64,000 nucleotides of DNA, taken from Herbaspirillum sp. SJZ107 (lineage in GTDB: Bacteria; Pseudomonadota; Gammaproteobacteria; Burkholderiales; Burkholderiaceae_D). Positions 27,392 to 36,991 of this stretch are shown here, in pieces (position 1 is the stretch's first letter; every line of letters begins with the position of its first letter). The notes beneath the pieces are model-generated. The model was not told where the DNA came from. It ran no database searches and was given only the letters and a program-made list of their open reading frames with translations. The DNA is taken from NCBI RefSeq assembly GCF_006715485.1, contig NZ_VFNH01000001.1:2170001-2234000 (forward strand), read 5' to 3'. Position numbers and translations under genes: made by a program.

Positions 27392-28252
27392 CTACCCCAT
27401 CCCGTGGCGCAGCAGGATGCCGATGCGTTCCAGCGTGCCGAGCCGCACCGCCGCGCGCGGACTGTGCCAGCCGCGCCGCTCGAGCCGTCCCAGCAGCCTG
27501 CGGTAGGTCGCCCCCATCAAACGCGGGGCGCGGGTGGCGGCGCCGCGGTGGCGGCCCAGGACCGTTTGCGCGGCGTCGTAGTGGTCGAGCGCCTGCGCGG
27601 CGACCCCGGCGCAGGCCGCAGGCAGCGCCGGATGGGCGGCAATCGCAGCGGCGCCGGCAGCGCAGGCAACGGCGTCGACCCCGGCCTGCAGCAGCAGCTC
27701 GCGCGGCAGGTAGCCGCGGCCGATGGCGGCATCTTCGTCGATGTCGCGCAGGATGTTGGTGAGCTGCAGCGCGCGCCCGAGGTGGTGCGCCAGCCGCTCG
27801 CCGTCCGGGTCGGGCAGGCCGAACACCCGTACCGACAGGCGGCCGACCGCGCTGGCGACGCGGTCGCAATACAGGTCGAGCGTGCTTGCGGCCGGCGCGC
27901 ACAGCGGGCTGTCCTGGGCATCCATCAGCATGCCGTCGATCAGCGCATGGAAGTCGGCGCGCGCCAGGCCGAAGCCGGCGATGTGGTGCGCCATGTTCTG
28001 CATTGCCGGCGGCGGCATCCCCGCGTAGCAGGCGTCGACGCCGTCGCGCCAGCGCTCCAGGCCGGCCCGCTTGTCGCGCGGCGGCGCGTCGCCGTCGGCG
28101 ATATCGTCCACCGCGCGGCAAAAGGCGTAGATGTCGAACATGGCGGCGCGCTGGCTGGCCGGCAGCAGGCGCAGCGCAGTGCGGAAGGAGCTGCGGCTGG
28201 GCTGCGCCGGCAACGGCAGCGCCGCCTGGGCAGACTGGAATGAGGAAAACAT
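27392..28252 (-). CDS. hpnD: Squalene/phytoene-synthase family protein, presqualene diphosphate synthase HpnD
   Basis: 286 residues from the ATG at 28252 with GAGG eight bases upstream; a GTG 33 bases further back is possible but overlaps dxs. Aspartate-rich sites are FDIYAFCRAVDDIADG (about 45) and QLTNILRDIDEDAAIGRGYLP (about 160). The opening SSFRTALRLLPASQRAAMFD resembles HpnD (condensing two farnesyl diphosphates to presqualene diphosphate) more than HpnC. The usual partners hpnC and hpnE are absent from this cluster, so they must sit elsewhere or be replaced. The C/D distinction should be treated as likely, not certain. Confidence 0.85.
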   Translation of the reverse strand: MFSSFQSAQAALPLPAQPSRSSFRTALRLLPASQRAAMFDIYAFCRAVDDIADGDAPPRDKRAGLERWRDGVDACYAGMPPPAMQNMAHHIAGFGLARADFHALIDGMLMDAQDSPLCAPAASTLDLYCDRVASAVGRLSVRVFGLPDPDGERLAHHLGRALQLTNILRDIDEDAAIGRGYLPRELLLQAGVDAVACAAGAAAIAAHPALPAACAGVAAQALDHYDAAQTVLGRHRGAATRAPRLMGATYRRLLGRLERRGWHSPRAAVRLGTLERIGILLRHGMG

Positions 28253-28277
28253 CGCTGCACCTCGTGCTGTAGGGATG

Positions 28278-30077
28278 TCAGGCACCGCCTGCCGCCAGCA
28301 GCGGCGTGTCGAGCCCGAAGCGGCGCCGGATCGCGGCGGCGATGCCCGGCGCGTCGAGACCGGCTGCGGCCAGCAGTGCCGCCGTGTCGCCGTGCTCGAT
28401 GAAGCGGTCGGGCAGGCCCAGCGTCAAGAGCGGCCGCGCGATGCCGGCGGCGGCCAGCGCCTCGGCCACGGCGGCGCCGGCGCCGCCCATCACGGCGCCC
28501 TCTTCCACCGTCACCAGCAGCGCGTGGGTGCGCGCCAGGTGCACGACCAGGTCGACGTCGAGCGGCTTGATGAAGCGCATGTTGGCTACCGTCGCGCCGA
28601 GTTCGGCGCCGGCTTCGAGGCTGGCCGCGAGCGGCGTGCCGAAGGCCAGGATCGCGGTGTCCGCTCCCTGTAGCTGCAGTTCGCCGCGGCCGATCGGGAG
28701 CGTGTCGAGGTCGGGGGCGACGGCCACACCGGGACCGCTGCCGCGCGGATAGCGCACCGCGGCCGGCCCACAGTAACGGTAGGCGGTACTGAGCATGCGC
28801 CGGCATTCGGCTTCGTTCGAGGCCGCCATCAGCACCATGTTCGGGACACAGCGCAGGAAGGCGATGTCGAAGCTGCCGGCGTGGGTGGCGCCGTCCGGCC
28901 CCACCAGCCCGGCGCGGTCGATGGCGAAGGTGACGTCCAGGTTTTGCAGCGCCACGTCGTGGATCAGCTGGTCGTAGGCGCGCTGCAGGAAAGTGGAATA
29001 GATCGCCACCACCGGCTTCAGGCCTTCGGCGGCCAGGCCGGCGGCAAAGGTCACCGCGTGCTGCTCGGCGATGCCGGCGTCGACATACCGCGCCGGGAAC
29101 ATCTGCTGGAAGCGGACCATGCCGGAACCTTCGCGCATCGCCGGCGTGATGCCGACCAGGCGCGCGTCGCAGGCACCCATGTCGCACAGCCAGTCGCCGA
29201 ACACCTCGGTATAGGTGGGCCGGCTGCGCGCCAAGGTCAAAGGCGATGCCGCCGGCGCCGGCAGGCCGTGGGCCGGGTCGAAGCGGCCGACGCCGTGGTA
29301 CAGCGTCGGCGCGGCCTCGGCCGGCGCATAGCCGCGGCCCTTGCGGGTGAGCACATGCAGCAGCTGCGGACCGCGCCGGCCGCGCAGGTCCTGGAGCGCC
29401 GCCACCAGCGCGTCGAGGTCGTGGCCGTCGACCGGCCCGCTGTAGCGCAGGCCGAGCTGTTCGAACACGGACGCGGACGACGACGGCGCCGGGCCGCGCC
29501 GCCGCGCGCACCAGCGCTCGAGGGCACCGACCGACGGCGAGATCGACATGCCGTTGTCGTTCAGGACCACCAGCAGGCGCAGGTCATGGCGGTGGCCGGC
29601 ATTGTTCAGGGCTTCGAAAGCGAGGCCGGCGCTCATCGCGCCATCGCCGCAGACCGCCACCGCATGGCGGTCTGCACCACGCAGGCGGGCCGCTTCGGCC
29701 ATCCCGAGCGCCGCCGAGATCGAGGTCGACGAGTGCGCGGTGCCGAAACAGTCGTAGGCGCTCTCGGCGCGGCGCGGAAAGCCGGACAGGCCGTCCAGCT
29801 GGCGCAGCGTGTGCATGCGGCCGCGCCTTCCTGTCAGTACCTTATGGCCGTAACATTGATGGCCCACATCCCACACGATACGGTCGCGTGGCGTATCGAA
29901 CACATAGTGCAGCGCGATCGTGAGTTCCACGCTGCCCAGGTTGGACGACAGGTGGCCGCCGGTACGCGCCACGCTATCGAGCAGGAAGCCGCGCAGCTCG
30001 CGCGCCAGCGGCGCCAGTCGGGCGCGCGGCAGGCGCCGCAGGTCGGCCGGTGAATCGAGTGTCTCGAGCAGGTTCAT
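28278..30077 (-). CDS. dxs: 1-deoxy-D-xylulose-5-phosphate synthase Dxs
   Basis: 599 residues from the ATG at 30077 (GGAG seven bases upstream). It has the N-terminal ThDP domain with [18 protein letters not shown] and [13 protein letters not shown], the pyrimidine domain with [17 protein letters not shown], and the C-terminal transketolase domain. It is slightly shorter than usual (about 620). It makes DXP, the first committed MEP intermediate, and heads the operon with hpnD, shc and hpnG, so precursor entry is co-regulated with hopanoid formation. Confidence 0.95.
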   Translation of the reverse strand: MNLLETLDSPADLRRLPRARLAPLARELRGFLLDSVARTGGHLSSNLGSVELTIALHYVFDTPRDRIVWDVGHQCYGHKVLTGRRGRMHTLRQLDGLSGFPRRAESAYDCFGTAHSSTSISAALGMAEAARLRGADRHAVAVCGDGAMSAGLAFEALNNAGHRHDLRLLVVLNDNGMSISPSVGALERWCARRRGPAPSSSASVFEQLGLRYSGPVDGHDLDALVAALQDLRGRRGPQLLHVLTRKGRGYAPAEAAPTLYHGVGRFDPAHGLPAPAASPLTLARSRPTYTEVFGDWLCDMGACDARLVGITPAMREGSGMVRFQQMFPARYVDAGIAEQHAVTFAAGLAAEGLKPVVAIYSTFLQRAYDQLIHDVALQNLDVTFAIDRAGLVGPDGATHAGSFDIAFLRCVPNMVLMAASNEAECRRMLSTAYRYCGPAAVRYPRGSGPGVAVAPDLDTLPIGRGELQLQGADTAILAFGTPLAASLEAGAELGATVANMRFIKPLDVDLVVHLARTHALLVTVEEGAVMGGAGAAVAEALAAAGIARPLLTLGLPDRFIEHGDTAALLAAAGLDAPGIAAAIRRRFGLDTPLLAAGGA

Positions 30078-30113
30078 GCGCCGTCTCCATGACGATGGCA
30101 CTGGCTGCGAATC

Positions 30114-30142
30114 ATTCTAGAACATCCAGATCATCCGGTCAG
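30114..30142 (-). promoter_or_regulatory. Likely promoter of the dxs-hpnD-shc-hpnG operon
   Basis: Read leftward, CTGACC (30142-30137) and TAGAAT (30119-30114) stand 17 bases apart, with the dxs ATG about 30 bases past the expected start. The -10 lies in TCTAGAATG, which recurs exactly upstream of hpnA (TAGAAT at 13225-13220, leftward, 44 bases before its ATG). Only the -10 of the hpnA copy is convincing. Confidence 0.5.
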
Positions 30143-30232
30143 ATTCGCGGCGCAACCGTGCGCCACACCATCATGGGCAATGGCGCAAGCTACATGGCGC
30201 ATGTAAAATCCGCGCTTTGCCCCCTGCCCGCC

Positions 30233-31621
30233 ATGACCACACTCGTCCCGCCGCCCGCCACCGCCAGCCCGGTCCCGGAACTCGTCCTCGGCCTCGAAGA
30301 CCGCCCGCCGGCGCTGGTCGGCATGCTCGCCGCCCTGCAGCACCTGCTGGCGATCATCGTACCGATCGTCACGCCCGGCCTGCTGATCTGCCAGGCGCTC
30401 GGCGTGCCGGCGCGCGACACCAACCTGGTGGTCTCGATGTCGCTCGTGATCTCGGGGATCGCCACCTTCGTCCAGTGCCGCCGCTTCGGCCCCTTCGGCG
30501 CCGGCCTGCTGATCGTGCAGGGCACCAGCTTCAACTTCGTCGGCCCGCTGATCGCCGGCGGCACCCTGATGATCAAGGAAGGCACGCCGGTCGCGGGCGT
30601 GATGGCCGCCATCTTCGGCGTGGTGGTGGCCGGCTCCTTCATCGAGATGGGCGTGTCGCGCATCCTGCCCTTCGTCAAGCGCATGATCACGCCGCTGGTC
30701 ACCGGCATCGTGGTGCTGATGATCGGCCTCACCCTGATCAAGGTCGGCCTGATCAGCATGGGCGGCGGCTACGCGGCGATGGCCAATGGCAGCTTCGCCA
30801 ACGGCCAGAACCTGATGCTGTCCGGCGTGGTGCTGGCGATCATCGTGGTGCTGAATCGCGTGCGGGTGGTGTGGCTGCGCAGCGCCGCCATCGTCATCGC
30901 GCTGGCGGTCGGCTACGCGCTGGCCGGGTCGATGGGGCGCCTGGATTTCACCGGCATGCACGGGGCCGCGTGGTTCCAGATGCCGGTGCCGCTGCACTTC
31001 GGCCTCGGCTTCTCGTGGTCGCTGTTCATTCCGATGATCGTGATCTACCTGGTGACCTCGCTCGAAGCGATCGGCGACGTGACCGCCACCAGCAAGGTCT
31101 CGCGCGAGCCGGTCGAGGGCCCGGTCTGGATGCGCCGCATCAAGGGCGGCGTGCTGGTGAACGGCGCCAACTCGCTGCTGGCCGGTCTCTTCAACACCTT
31201 TCCCAGCTCGATCTTCGCCCAGAACAATGGCGTGATCCAGCTGACCGGCATCGCCAGCCGCCACGTCGGCATGTGGATCGCGCTGTTCCTGGTGCTGCTC
31301 GGCCTGTTCCCGGCCGTGGCCGGCGCGATCCAGGCGGTGCCGGAACCGGTGCTGGGCGGCGCCGCGATGGTGATGTTCGGCGCGGTGGCCGCGGCCGGGA
31401 TCAATATCCTGGCCAGCGTGACGCTGGACCGGCGTGCGCTCCTGATCATCGCGGTGTCGCTGGCGCTGGGGCTGGGGATTTCGCAGGTGCCGGAATTCCT
31501 GGCGCACCTGCCGCAAGCGCTGCGCCACGTGCTGGAGTCGGGGGTGGCGACCGGCGGCATCTGCGCAGTGCTGCTGAACTGGTTCCTGCCGGCGGCCACG
31601 GAGGACGGCGCGCAGGCGTAA
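30233..31621 (+). CDS. NCS2-family nucleobase (xanthine/uracil) permease
   Basis: 462 residues from the ATG at 30233; a TAAAAT -10-like box at 30204-30209 leaves room for a short leader, which argues against the in-frame ATGs upstream. About 14 membrane segments. The NCS2 substrate loop AQNNGVIQLTG is present, as is FVGPLIAGGT, and TSLEAIGDVTATSKVS. These favour the xanthine/urate branch (XanQ/UacT-like) over uracil permeases. Proton or sodium symport at the inner membrane is the family activity. It diverges from dxs, with no hopanoid role expected. Confidence 0.88.
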   Translation: MTTLVPPPATASPVPELVLGLEDRPPALVGMLAALQHLLAIIVPIVTPGLLICQALGVPARDTNLVVSMSLVISGIATFVQCRRFGPFGAGLLIVQGTSFNFVGPLIAGGTLMIKEGTPVAGVMAAIFGVVVAGSFIEMGVSRILPFVKRMITPLVTGIVVLMIGLTLIKVGLISMGGGYAAMANGSFANGQNLMLSGVVLAIIVVLNRVRVVWLRSAAIVIALAVGYALAGSMGRLDFTGMHGAAWFQMPVPLHFGLGFSWSLFIPMIVIYLVTSLEAIGDVTATSKVSREPVEGPVWMRRIKGGVLVNGANSLLAGLFNTFPSSIFAQNNGVIQLTGIASRHVGMWIALFLVLLGLFPAVAGAIQAVPEPVLGGAAMVMFGAVAAAGINILASVTLDRRALLIIAVSLALGLGISQVPEFLAHLPQALRHVLESGVATGGICAVLLNWFLPAATEDGAQA

Positions 31622-31727
31622 ACCCTCACCGGCAGCGCGGCAGGAACCGCGCCGGCGGGCGGCGGTCCAACTCAGCGTCAGGCATGCCGTGCACGTCCGG
31701 CTGCCTCGCGTTCCGAAGGAGACCGCC

Positions 31728-32297
31728 GTGCCCGCACCATGCCTGCCACGCATCCTGGCAAGCCTGCTGCTGCCGCTGCCGGCAGCGGCGCTGGCCCAGG
31801 CCATCAACCCGCCCGCCCGGTTCACTCTCACCGGGCACCTCACCCGCTACGCCCTGCTGACCCTGACGGAGCCGTCGCGTCCGGACTGGACCTGGGGCCC
31901 CGGCCGCCACGAGCGCCATGCGGCCGGCCCGGCGACGCTGGTCGTGCGCCAGCCCGGCGACTGGACCTACGGCGCGCAGGTGACGGCATCGTGGTCGTTC
32001 GGCGGTGCCGACGACCGTCCGAGCACGCGCGGCTTCCAGCTGCAGCCGATCGCCAGCTACCGCCTGTCGCCACGCCACACGATCGGCTACGGCGGCACCA
32101 TCTCGGCGGACTGGGATCGCCACGGCGGCCGCCGCTGGACCGTGCCGCTCGGGCTGGCGTGGTCGACGCTGAGCCGGCCACGCGACAGCATGCCGCTCAA
32201 CGCGATGGTCGGCGCCGGCTACAACCTGGTGCGGCCCGAGCGCACCGGCACCTGGTTCCTGCGCTTCCAGCTGAACCTGATCCTGCCCGGACACTGA
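31728..32297 (+). CDS. Small exported beta-barrel-like protein of unknown function
   Basis: 189 residues starting at a GTG (31728) because AAGGAG precedes it by six bases; an upstream start lacks a site. Signal peptide to ALAQA. The body alternates polar and hydrophobic residues (TYGAQVTASWSFGG, IGYGGTISADWD) and ends AGYNLVRPERTGTWFLRFQLNLILPGH, very like the last strands of the neuromedin-U-type or transporter-like outer-membrane proteins of proteobacteria. It is shorter than those and may be a truncated relative. Function unknown. Confidence 0.6.
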   Translation: MPAPCLPRILASLLLPLPAAALAQAINPPARFTLTGHLTRYALLTLTEPSRPDWTWGPGRHERHAAGPATLVVRQPGDWTYGAQVTASWSFGGADDRPSTRGFQLQPIASYRLSPRHTIGYGGTISADWDRHGGRRWTVPLGLAWSTLSRPRDSMPLNAMVGAGYNLVRPERTGTWFLRFQLNLILPGH

Positions 32298-32310
32298 GCG
32301 CGGCGTCCGC

Positions 32311-33053
32311 TCACGCATGCACCCCGACGTCCGGACCGGGCTGGCCGCTGACCACCGGTTCGCTCAGGTCGCGCTGCAGCACCGTGCGGTACAGCACCCC
32401 GGCCAGCGCACCGCCGAGCAGCGGCGCGAGCCAGAACATCCACAACTGCAGCACCGCCCAGCCGCCGACGAACAGGGCCGGCCCGGTGCTGCGCGCCGGA
32501 TTGACAGAGGTGTTCGTCACCGGGATGCTGATCAGGTGCACCAGCGCCAGCGCCAGCCCGATCGCGATGCCGGCGAAGCCGACCGGTGCCCGCGCATGGG
32601 TGGCGCCGAGCACGACCAGCACGAACATGAAGCTCATCACCAGTTCGCACACCAGCGCCGCTTCCATCGTGTAGCCGCCCGGCGAATGCGCGCCGTAGCC
32701 GTTGGCCGCAAACCCGGCCTGCACGTCGAAGCCGGCCTTGCCGCTGGCGATCAGCCAGATCACGCCGGCGCCCACGATCGCCCCAATTACCTGGCTGACG
32801 ATGTAGGGGGCCAGGTAGCGCCCGGGGAAGCGGCCGCCGGCCACAGGCCGACCGACACGGCCGGATTGAAATGGCCGCCCGAGACCGGGCCGAGCGCGTA
32901 GGCGGCCGTCAGCACGGTCAGGCCGAAGGCCAGCGAGACGCCGGTGAGGCCGATCCCGACCTCGGGAAACCTGGCGGCCAGGACGGCGCTGCCGCAGCCG
33001 CCCAGCACCAGCCAGAAGGTGCCGATGCATTCGGCCACTAGCTTGTTGAACAT
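32311..33053 (-). pseudogene. aqpZ: Aquaporin Z gene with a one-base frameshift
   Basis: The ATG at 33053 (GGAGGACATC ahead) opens an AqpZ sequence [19 protein letters not shown] through [13 protein letters not shown], the first NPA box. Near 32842 the frame is lost; AqpZ continues one frame over as [15 protein letters not shown] and [16 protein letters not shown], the second NPA box, to a TGA at 32311. One missing G after TGG on the coding strand restores a full 247-residue protein with six membrane segments and both NPA motifs. Everything else is intact and well conserved, so the loss is either very recent or a base-calling error in a G-run. Confidence 0.85.
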
Positions 33054-33236
33054 GATGTCCTCCGATAGCGCAGTAGGAGGATTGTAGGAAGGGGTAAGCA
33101 AACCTACCAGCTCACCCGGAGAGACTTTGATGAATCACAAACAACCGCATTGTCTAGCCGGGCTCCTGCGAAACCATCCGTTCCCCACGAGGTCTTTCAT
33201 AGCGCGCCCGCGCGACAAGCTTCCTGCGAGGTCATC

Positions 33237-33947
33237 ATGTTCAAGCGGATTGCAAGCAACACGGCAAGGACGGCACTCACGCCCGTCCTTGCGTTCACCA
33301 TATTCGGTCTGGCGGCCTGCTCCTCCACTCCGCCGACGAAGGACGACACCCAGGCCCGCGTCGACGCGGCCCAGGCCACCCTGGCGAATTTCAGGCGCGA
33401 CCCCGACATGACCTGGTTCCGCGACCACGTCGGCAGCGCCAAGGCCCTCTTGATCAGCCCGCAGATCGTGCAGGCCGGCTTCATCGTCGGCGGTTCCGGC
33501 GGCTCGGCGGTGGTGATCGCACGCAACCGCAGCGGCACCGGCTGGAACGGTCCGGCGTTCTACCGCCTGGCGCAGGGCAGCATCGGGTTGCAGGCCGGCG
33601 CCCAGGCCTCGGAAATGGTGGCGCTGGTAATGACGGACAAGGCGCTCAACTCGCTGCTCGCGACCACCTTCAAGCTGGGCGGCGACGTCAGCGTGGCGGC
33701 CGGCCCGGTCGGCGCCGGCACCGGCGCACCGGTCACGGCCGACATGATCGTCTACACGCGCTCGAAGGGCCTGTACGGCGGCGTCAACGTGGACGGCACC
33801 GTAATCGACGTCGACGAAGGCCGCAACCGCGCCTACTACGGCCAGCCGGCGACGCCGGTCGACATCCTGGTCACGCGCAGCGTGAGCAATCCGGCCGGCG
33901 CGCGGCTGGCACAGGCGGCCAGCGGCGCGGTGGCCAGCGGCCGCTGA
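33237..33947 (+). CDS. SYLF (YSC84-like) domain lipoprotein
   Basis: 236 residues from the ATG at 33237 (GAGG upstream). Lipobox LAAC after TIFG. The SYLF domain follows: AKALLISPQIVQAGFIVGGSGG, GPAFYRLAQGSIGLQAGAQASE, VMTDKALNSLL, then GAPVTADMIVYTRSKGLYGGVNVDG. Such bacterial lipoproteins are found at the outer membrane or periplasm and are linked with lipid binding and stress. A short Ala-rich tail ends the protein. Confidence 0.88.
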   Translation: MFKRIASNTARTALTPVLAFTIFGLAACSSTPPTKDDTQARVDAAQATLANFRRDPDMTWFRDHVGSAKALLISPQIVQAGFIVGGSGGSAVVIARNRSGTGWNGPAFYRLAQGSIGLQAGAQASEMVALVMTDKALNSLLATTFKLGGDVSVAAGPVGAGTGAPVTADMIVYTRSKGLYGGVNVDGTVIDVDEGRNRAYYGQPATPVDILVTRSVSNPAGARLAQAASGAVASGR

Positions 33948-33967
33948 AGGAGCAACCAAGGAGCAAC

Positions 33968-34855
33968 TTAGCGCGCCTGCAGCGCGGCGATGCGCTCCTC
34001 GATCGGCGGGTGGCTCGAGAACAGCGCCATCATCGCGCTCATGCCCGAGGCGCCGCCCGAGATGCCGAACGCCGACATGTTCTTCGGCAGCTCGCCCTCG
34101 GCCAGCCCGCCCAGGCGGCGCAGCGCCGCAACCATCGGCTGCGCACGCCCCATGATGCGGGCGGCGCCGCTGTCGGCGCGGAATTCGCGCCGGCGCGAGA
34201 ACCGGGCCACGATGATGCTGGCCAGGATGCCGAACGCGATCTCGCACACGACCACGGTCACCATGTAGCCGATGCCGGGGCCGGCATGCTCCTCGTCGTT
34301 CTTGCGCAGCATGCCGTCCACGAAATAGCCGACCACGCGCGCCAGGAACACGACGAAGGTGTTCACCACGCCCTGCACCAGGGTCAGCGTGACCATGTCG
34401 CCGTTGGCGATGTGCGCCACTTCATGCGCCAGTACGGCTTCGACTTCTTCCTGGGTCATCGATTGCAGCAGGCCGCTCGACACCGCCACCAGCGCGCTGT
34501 TTTTCGTGGCCCCGGTCGCGAACGCGTTCGGCGCGCCCGGGTACACCGCCACTTCCGGCATCCCGATGCCGGCCGCCTGTGCCTGGCGCGCGACGGTATT
34601 CAGCAGCCACGCTTCGGTGGCGTTGCCCGGCTGCGCGATGACCTGGGCGCCGGTCGACCACTTGGCGATCGGCTTCGACATCCACAGCGAGATGAAGGCG
34701 CCGCCGAAGCCCATCAGGGCGGCAAAGGCGAGCAGCATGCCGAGGTTCAGGCCGTTCGCGGTGAGGAAGCGATTGACGCCGAGCAGGCTGGCGCTGACGC
34801 CCAGCACCAGCATCACGGCCAGGTTGGTGACGATGAACAGGAATACGCGTTTCAT
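33968..34855 (-). CDS. htpX: Membrane zinc protease HtpX
   Basis: 295 residues with two N-terminal membrane segments (about 5-25, 36-55) and two central ones (about 160-220). The M48 catalytic HEVAH is at H144-E145-x-x-H148, preceded by AVLA. HtpX clips misfolded inner-membrane proteins together with FtsH. Terminal features ([18 protein letters not shown] start, [12 protein letters not shown] end) match the family end to end. Confidence 0.95.
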   Translation of the reverse strand: MKRVFLFIVTNLAVMLVLGVSASLLGVNRFLTANGLNLGMLLAFAALMGFGGAFISLWMSKPIAKWSTGAQVIAQPGNATEAWLLNTVARQAQAAGIGMPEVAVYPGAPNAFATGATKNSALVAVSSGLLQSMTQEEVEAVLAHEVAHIANGDMVTLTLVQGVVNTFVVFLARVVGYFVDGMLRKNDEEHAGPGIGYMVTVVVCEIAFGILASIIVARFSRRREFRADSGAARIMGRAQPMVAALRRLGGLAEGELPKNMSAFGISGGASGMSAMMALFSSHPPIEERIAALQAR

Positions 34856-34892
34856 GATGTGCTTTCTAAAATGGGTTCAATAGCGAACGGGC

Positions 34893-36479
34893 TCATTCGG
34901 GCTGCGGCTGCGATGCCGGCCGCTGGGTCGCCAGCCGCCCGATCGCCACCCGCGCGATGCGCCGGTTCGCGACTTCCAGGATGGTGTAGCGCAAGCCGTC
35001 GACCTCGACGCTCTGGCCGGCCTCCGGCAGCGTCTCGAAGCGCGCCAGCAGGAAGCCCGCCAGCGAGCTGTAGTCGGCTTCCTCGCTGACCAGGGCGTCG
35101 CTTTCCAGCGTCTGCTGGAGCAGGTGCAGGTCGGCCGTGCCGTCCGCCTCCCATACACCAGGCGCCTGCTGGCGGATCGCCGGCTGCTCGTCCTCGTCCG
35201 GGAATTCGCCGGCGATCGCTTCCAGGATGTCGATCGGCGTCAGCAGGCCCTGCACCACGCCGTACTCGTCGGCCACCAGCACCAGTTGGCCGTGGGCGCG
35301 CTTCAGGGTTTCCATGGCGCGCAGCACGCCGGCGGTTTCCGGCAGCACGATCGGCGCGCGCAGCGGGCCGGCGCTCGACAGGTCGATGCAGCCGTGCTGC
35401 AGCAGGCCGGCCACCAGGTCCTTGGTACGCGCCACGCCGACCAGCTGGTCGACCTCGCCGCGGCATACCGGCAACTGGCTGTGCGGCGTCGCCCCCAACT
35501 GGCGCAGCAGGGTCGCCGCGTCCTGGCCGAGGTCGATCCACGACATCTCCGAGCGCGGCGTCATGATCGAGCGGATCGAGCGGTCGGCCAGCGCCAGCAC
35601 GCCGCTGACCATGTTGCGTTCTTCGGTGGCGAACACGTCTTCGGCGGCCGGCTGGGTGCCCTCTTCCTGTGCCGCGGCTTCCGCTTCGGCTTCGGCGCGG
35701 CGGCGCTTGCCGAGCAGGCGCAGCACGGATTCGGCGGTGCGCTCGCGCAAGGGCAGGCGCGCCTCGTTGCGCAGGAAATTCCGGCGCGCGAACTGGTTCA
35801 GGGTCTCGATCACGATCGAGAAGCCGATCGCCGCATACAGGTAACCCTTCGGGATGTGGAAGCCCAGGCCCTCGGCCACCAGGCTCAAGCCGATCATCAG
35901 CAGGAAGCTCAGGCACAGCACGACCACGGTCGGATGCGCGTTCACGAAGCGCGTCAGCGGCTTCGAGGCCAGGATCATGATGCCGATCGAGATCACGACC
36001 GCGGCCATCATGACGCCCAGTTCGTCGACCATGCCGACGGCGGTGATCACCGCGTCCAGCGAGAACACGGCGTCCAGCACCACGATCTGGGCGACCACGG
36101 CGGCAAAGCCGGCGTAGGCCTTCGATTCGGACTGGGCATGCGCCACGCCTTCGAGGCGTTCATGCAGCTCGACGGTGGCCTTGAACAGCAGGAACAGGCC
36201 GCCGGCCAGCAGGATCAGGTCGCGCCCCGAAAAGGCGAAGGCGCCGAGCGAAAACAGCGGCGTGGTCAGCGTGACCAGCCAGGAGACGATGGTCAGGAGG
36301 CCGAGACGCATCAGCATCGCCAGCGACAGGCCGATCAGGCGCGCCTTGTCGCGCTGCTGCGGCGGCAGCTTGTCGGCCAGGATGGCGATGAAAATCAGGT
36401 TGTCGATGCCCAGGACGATTTCCAGGACGACGAGCGTGAGCAAACCGGCCCAGATGGTCGGGTCGAAGAGCCATTCCAT
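34893..36479 (-). CDS. TerC-family membrane protein with CBS pair and CorC/HlyC domain
   Basis: 528 residues. An N-terminal TerC region (about 1-230) has seven hydrophobic segments with [15 protein letters not shown] and [17 protein letters not shown]. Then a linker, a CBS pair (about 300-420: [35 protein letters not shown]), and a CorC/HlyC transporter-associated domain to the end. This is the YegH/YoaE-like plan. TerC proteins handle metal ions (Mn export in Alx); this fused form is uncharacterised. AAGG ribosome site eleven bases off. The leader was inspected for a yybP-ykoY riboswitch and none was seen. Confidence 0.86.
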   Translation of the reverse strand: MEWLFDPTIWAGLLTLVVLEIVLGIDNLIFIAILADKLPPQQRDKARLIGLSLAMLMRLGLLTIVSWLVTLTTPLFSLGAFAFSGRDLILLAGGLFLLFKATVELHERLEGVAHAQSESKAYAGFAAVVAQIVVLDAVFSLDAVITAVGMVDELGVMMAAVVISIGIMILASKPLTRFVNAHPTVVVLCLSFLLMIGLSLVAEGLGFHIPKGYLYAAIGFSIVIETLNQFARRNFLRNEARLPLRERTAESVLRLLGKRRRAEAEAEAAAQEEGTQPAAEDVFATEERNMVSGVLALADRSIRSIMTPRSEMSWIDLGQDAATLLRQLGATPHSQLPVCRGEVDQLVGVARTKDLVAGLLQHGCIDLSSAGPLRAPIVLPETAGVLRAMETLKRAHGQLVLVADEYGVVQGLLTPIDILEAIAGEFPDEDEQPAIRQQAPGVWEADGTADLHLLQQTLESDALVSEEADYSSLAGFLLARFETLPEAGQSVEVDGLRYTILEVANRRIARVAIGRLATQRPASQPQPE

Positions 36480-36596
36480 ATATATGTGTACCTTGTCGGT
36501 GAGTGGACGTGCGCAGGCGGCATGCGTGCCGGCGGCACGTCCGGGAGAAACCGGATCGAACGCGGGGGCAAACGCCCCGGTCGGACTGAGGGAGGC

Positions 36597-36977
36597 TCAG
36601 GCCGCGCGCGGCGGCTTCACGGGAGGCGGAACGGAATGGCAGCGGGGCGCGGCGTCGTGCAGCGCGGGTGATGCGCTGGACAAGCCGGCGATGTGCAGGC
36701 AGCCGGCATGGCCGACGATATAGTGGATGTCGGCGCCGGCGGGCGGCTCGTCGGGATCGATGTCGCCGGGGTCGCCGGAGCCGGCATCGTCATCGGCCAC
36801 GTCGCCGGCGTCGGCCAGCGCTGCCGCCACGTGCACGCGGTCCTTCGCACCGGCAGCCTGCGCGAGGGCGGCGGCCGGCATGGTGGCGACGGACAGGGAA
36901 AGTGCGAACACGTTCAGCGGGAACAGCAGGACCAGGAAGATGACGAGAACGCGTCTCATACAGGCGAAGGGGGACAT
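36597..36977 (-). CDS. Small exported protein of unknown function
   Basis: 126 residues from the ATG at 36977, with GAGG four bases upstream, or 120 residues from ATG 36959, which begins right at the basic MRRV of the signal sequence (MRRVLVIFLVLLFPLNVFAL). The mature part is acidic in the middle (DVADDDAGSGDPGDIDPDEPP) and has a single His/Cys patch (VGHAGCLHIAGL) and another cysteine near the end. The layout recalls small exported metal-response proteins (CzcI-like), but there is no direct match. Ends near a short hairpin (ctgag...ctcag). Confidence 0.5.
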   Translation of the reverse strand: MSPFACMRRVLVIFLVLLFPLNVFALSLSVATMPAAALAQAAGAKDRVHVAAALADAGDVADDDAGSGDPGDIDPDEPPAGADIHYIVGHAGCLHIAGLSSASPALHDAAPRCHSVPPPVKPPRAA

Positions 36978-36991
36978 GACGCCTCAGTATA

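Noticed and set aside
27392..28252. Calling the squalene-synthase-like gene HpnC
   Set aside because: The SSFRTALRLLPASQRAAMFD opening fits HpnD better; HpnC remains a lesser possibility.
36480..36596. yybP-ykoY (manganese) riboswitch before the TerC/CBS gene
   Set aside because: TerC genes often have one, so the leader was read on the coding strand; the conserved loops were not found and the space is mostly a GC-rich spacer with a small hairpin.
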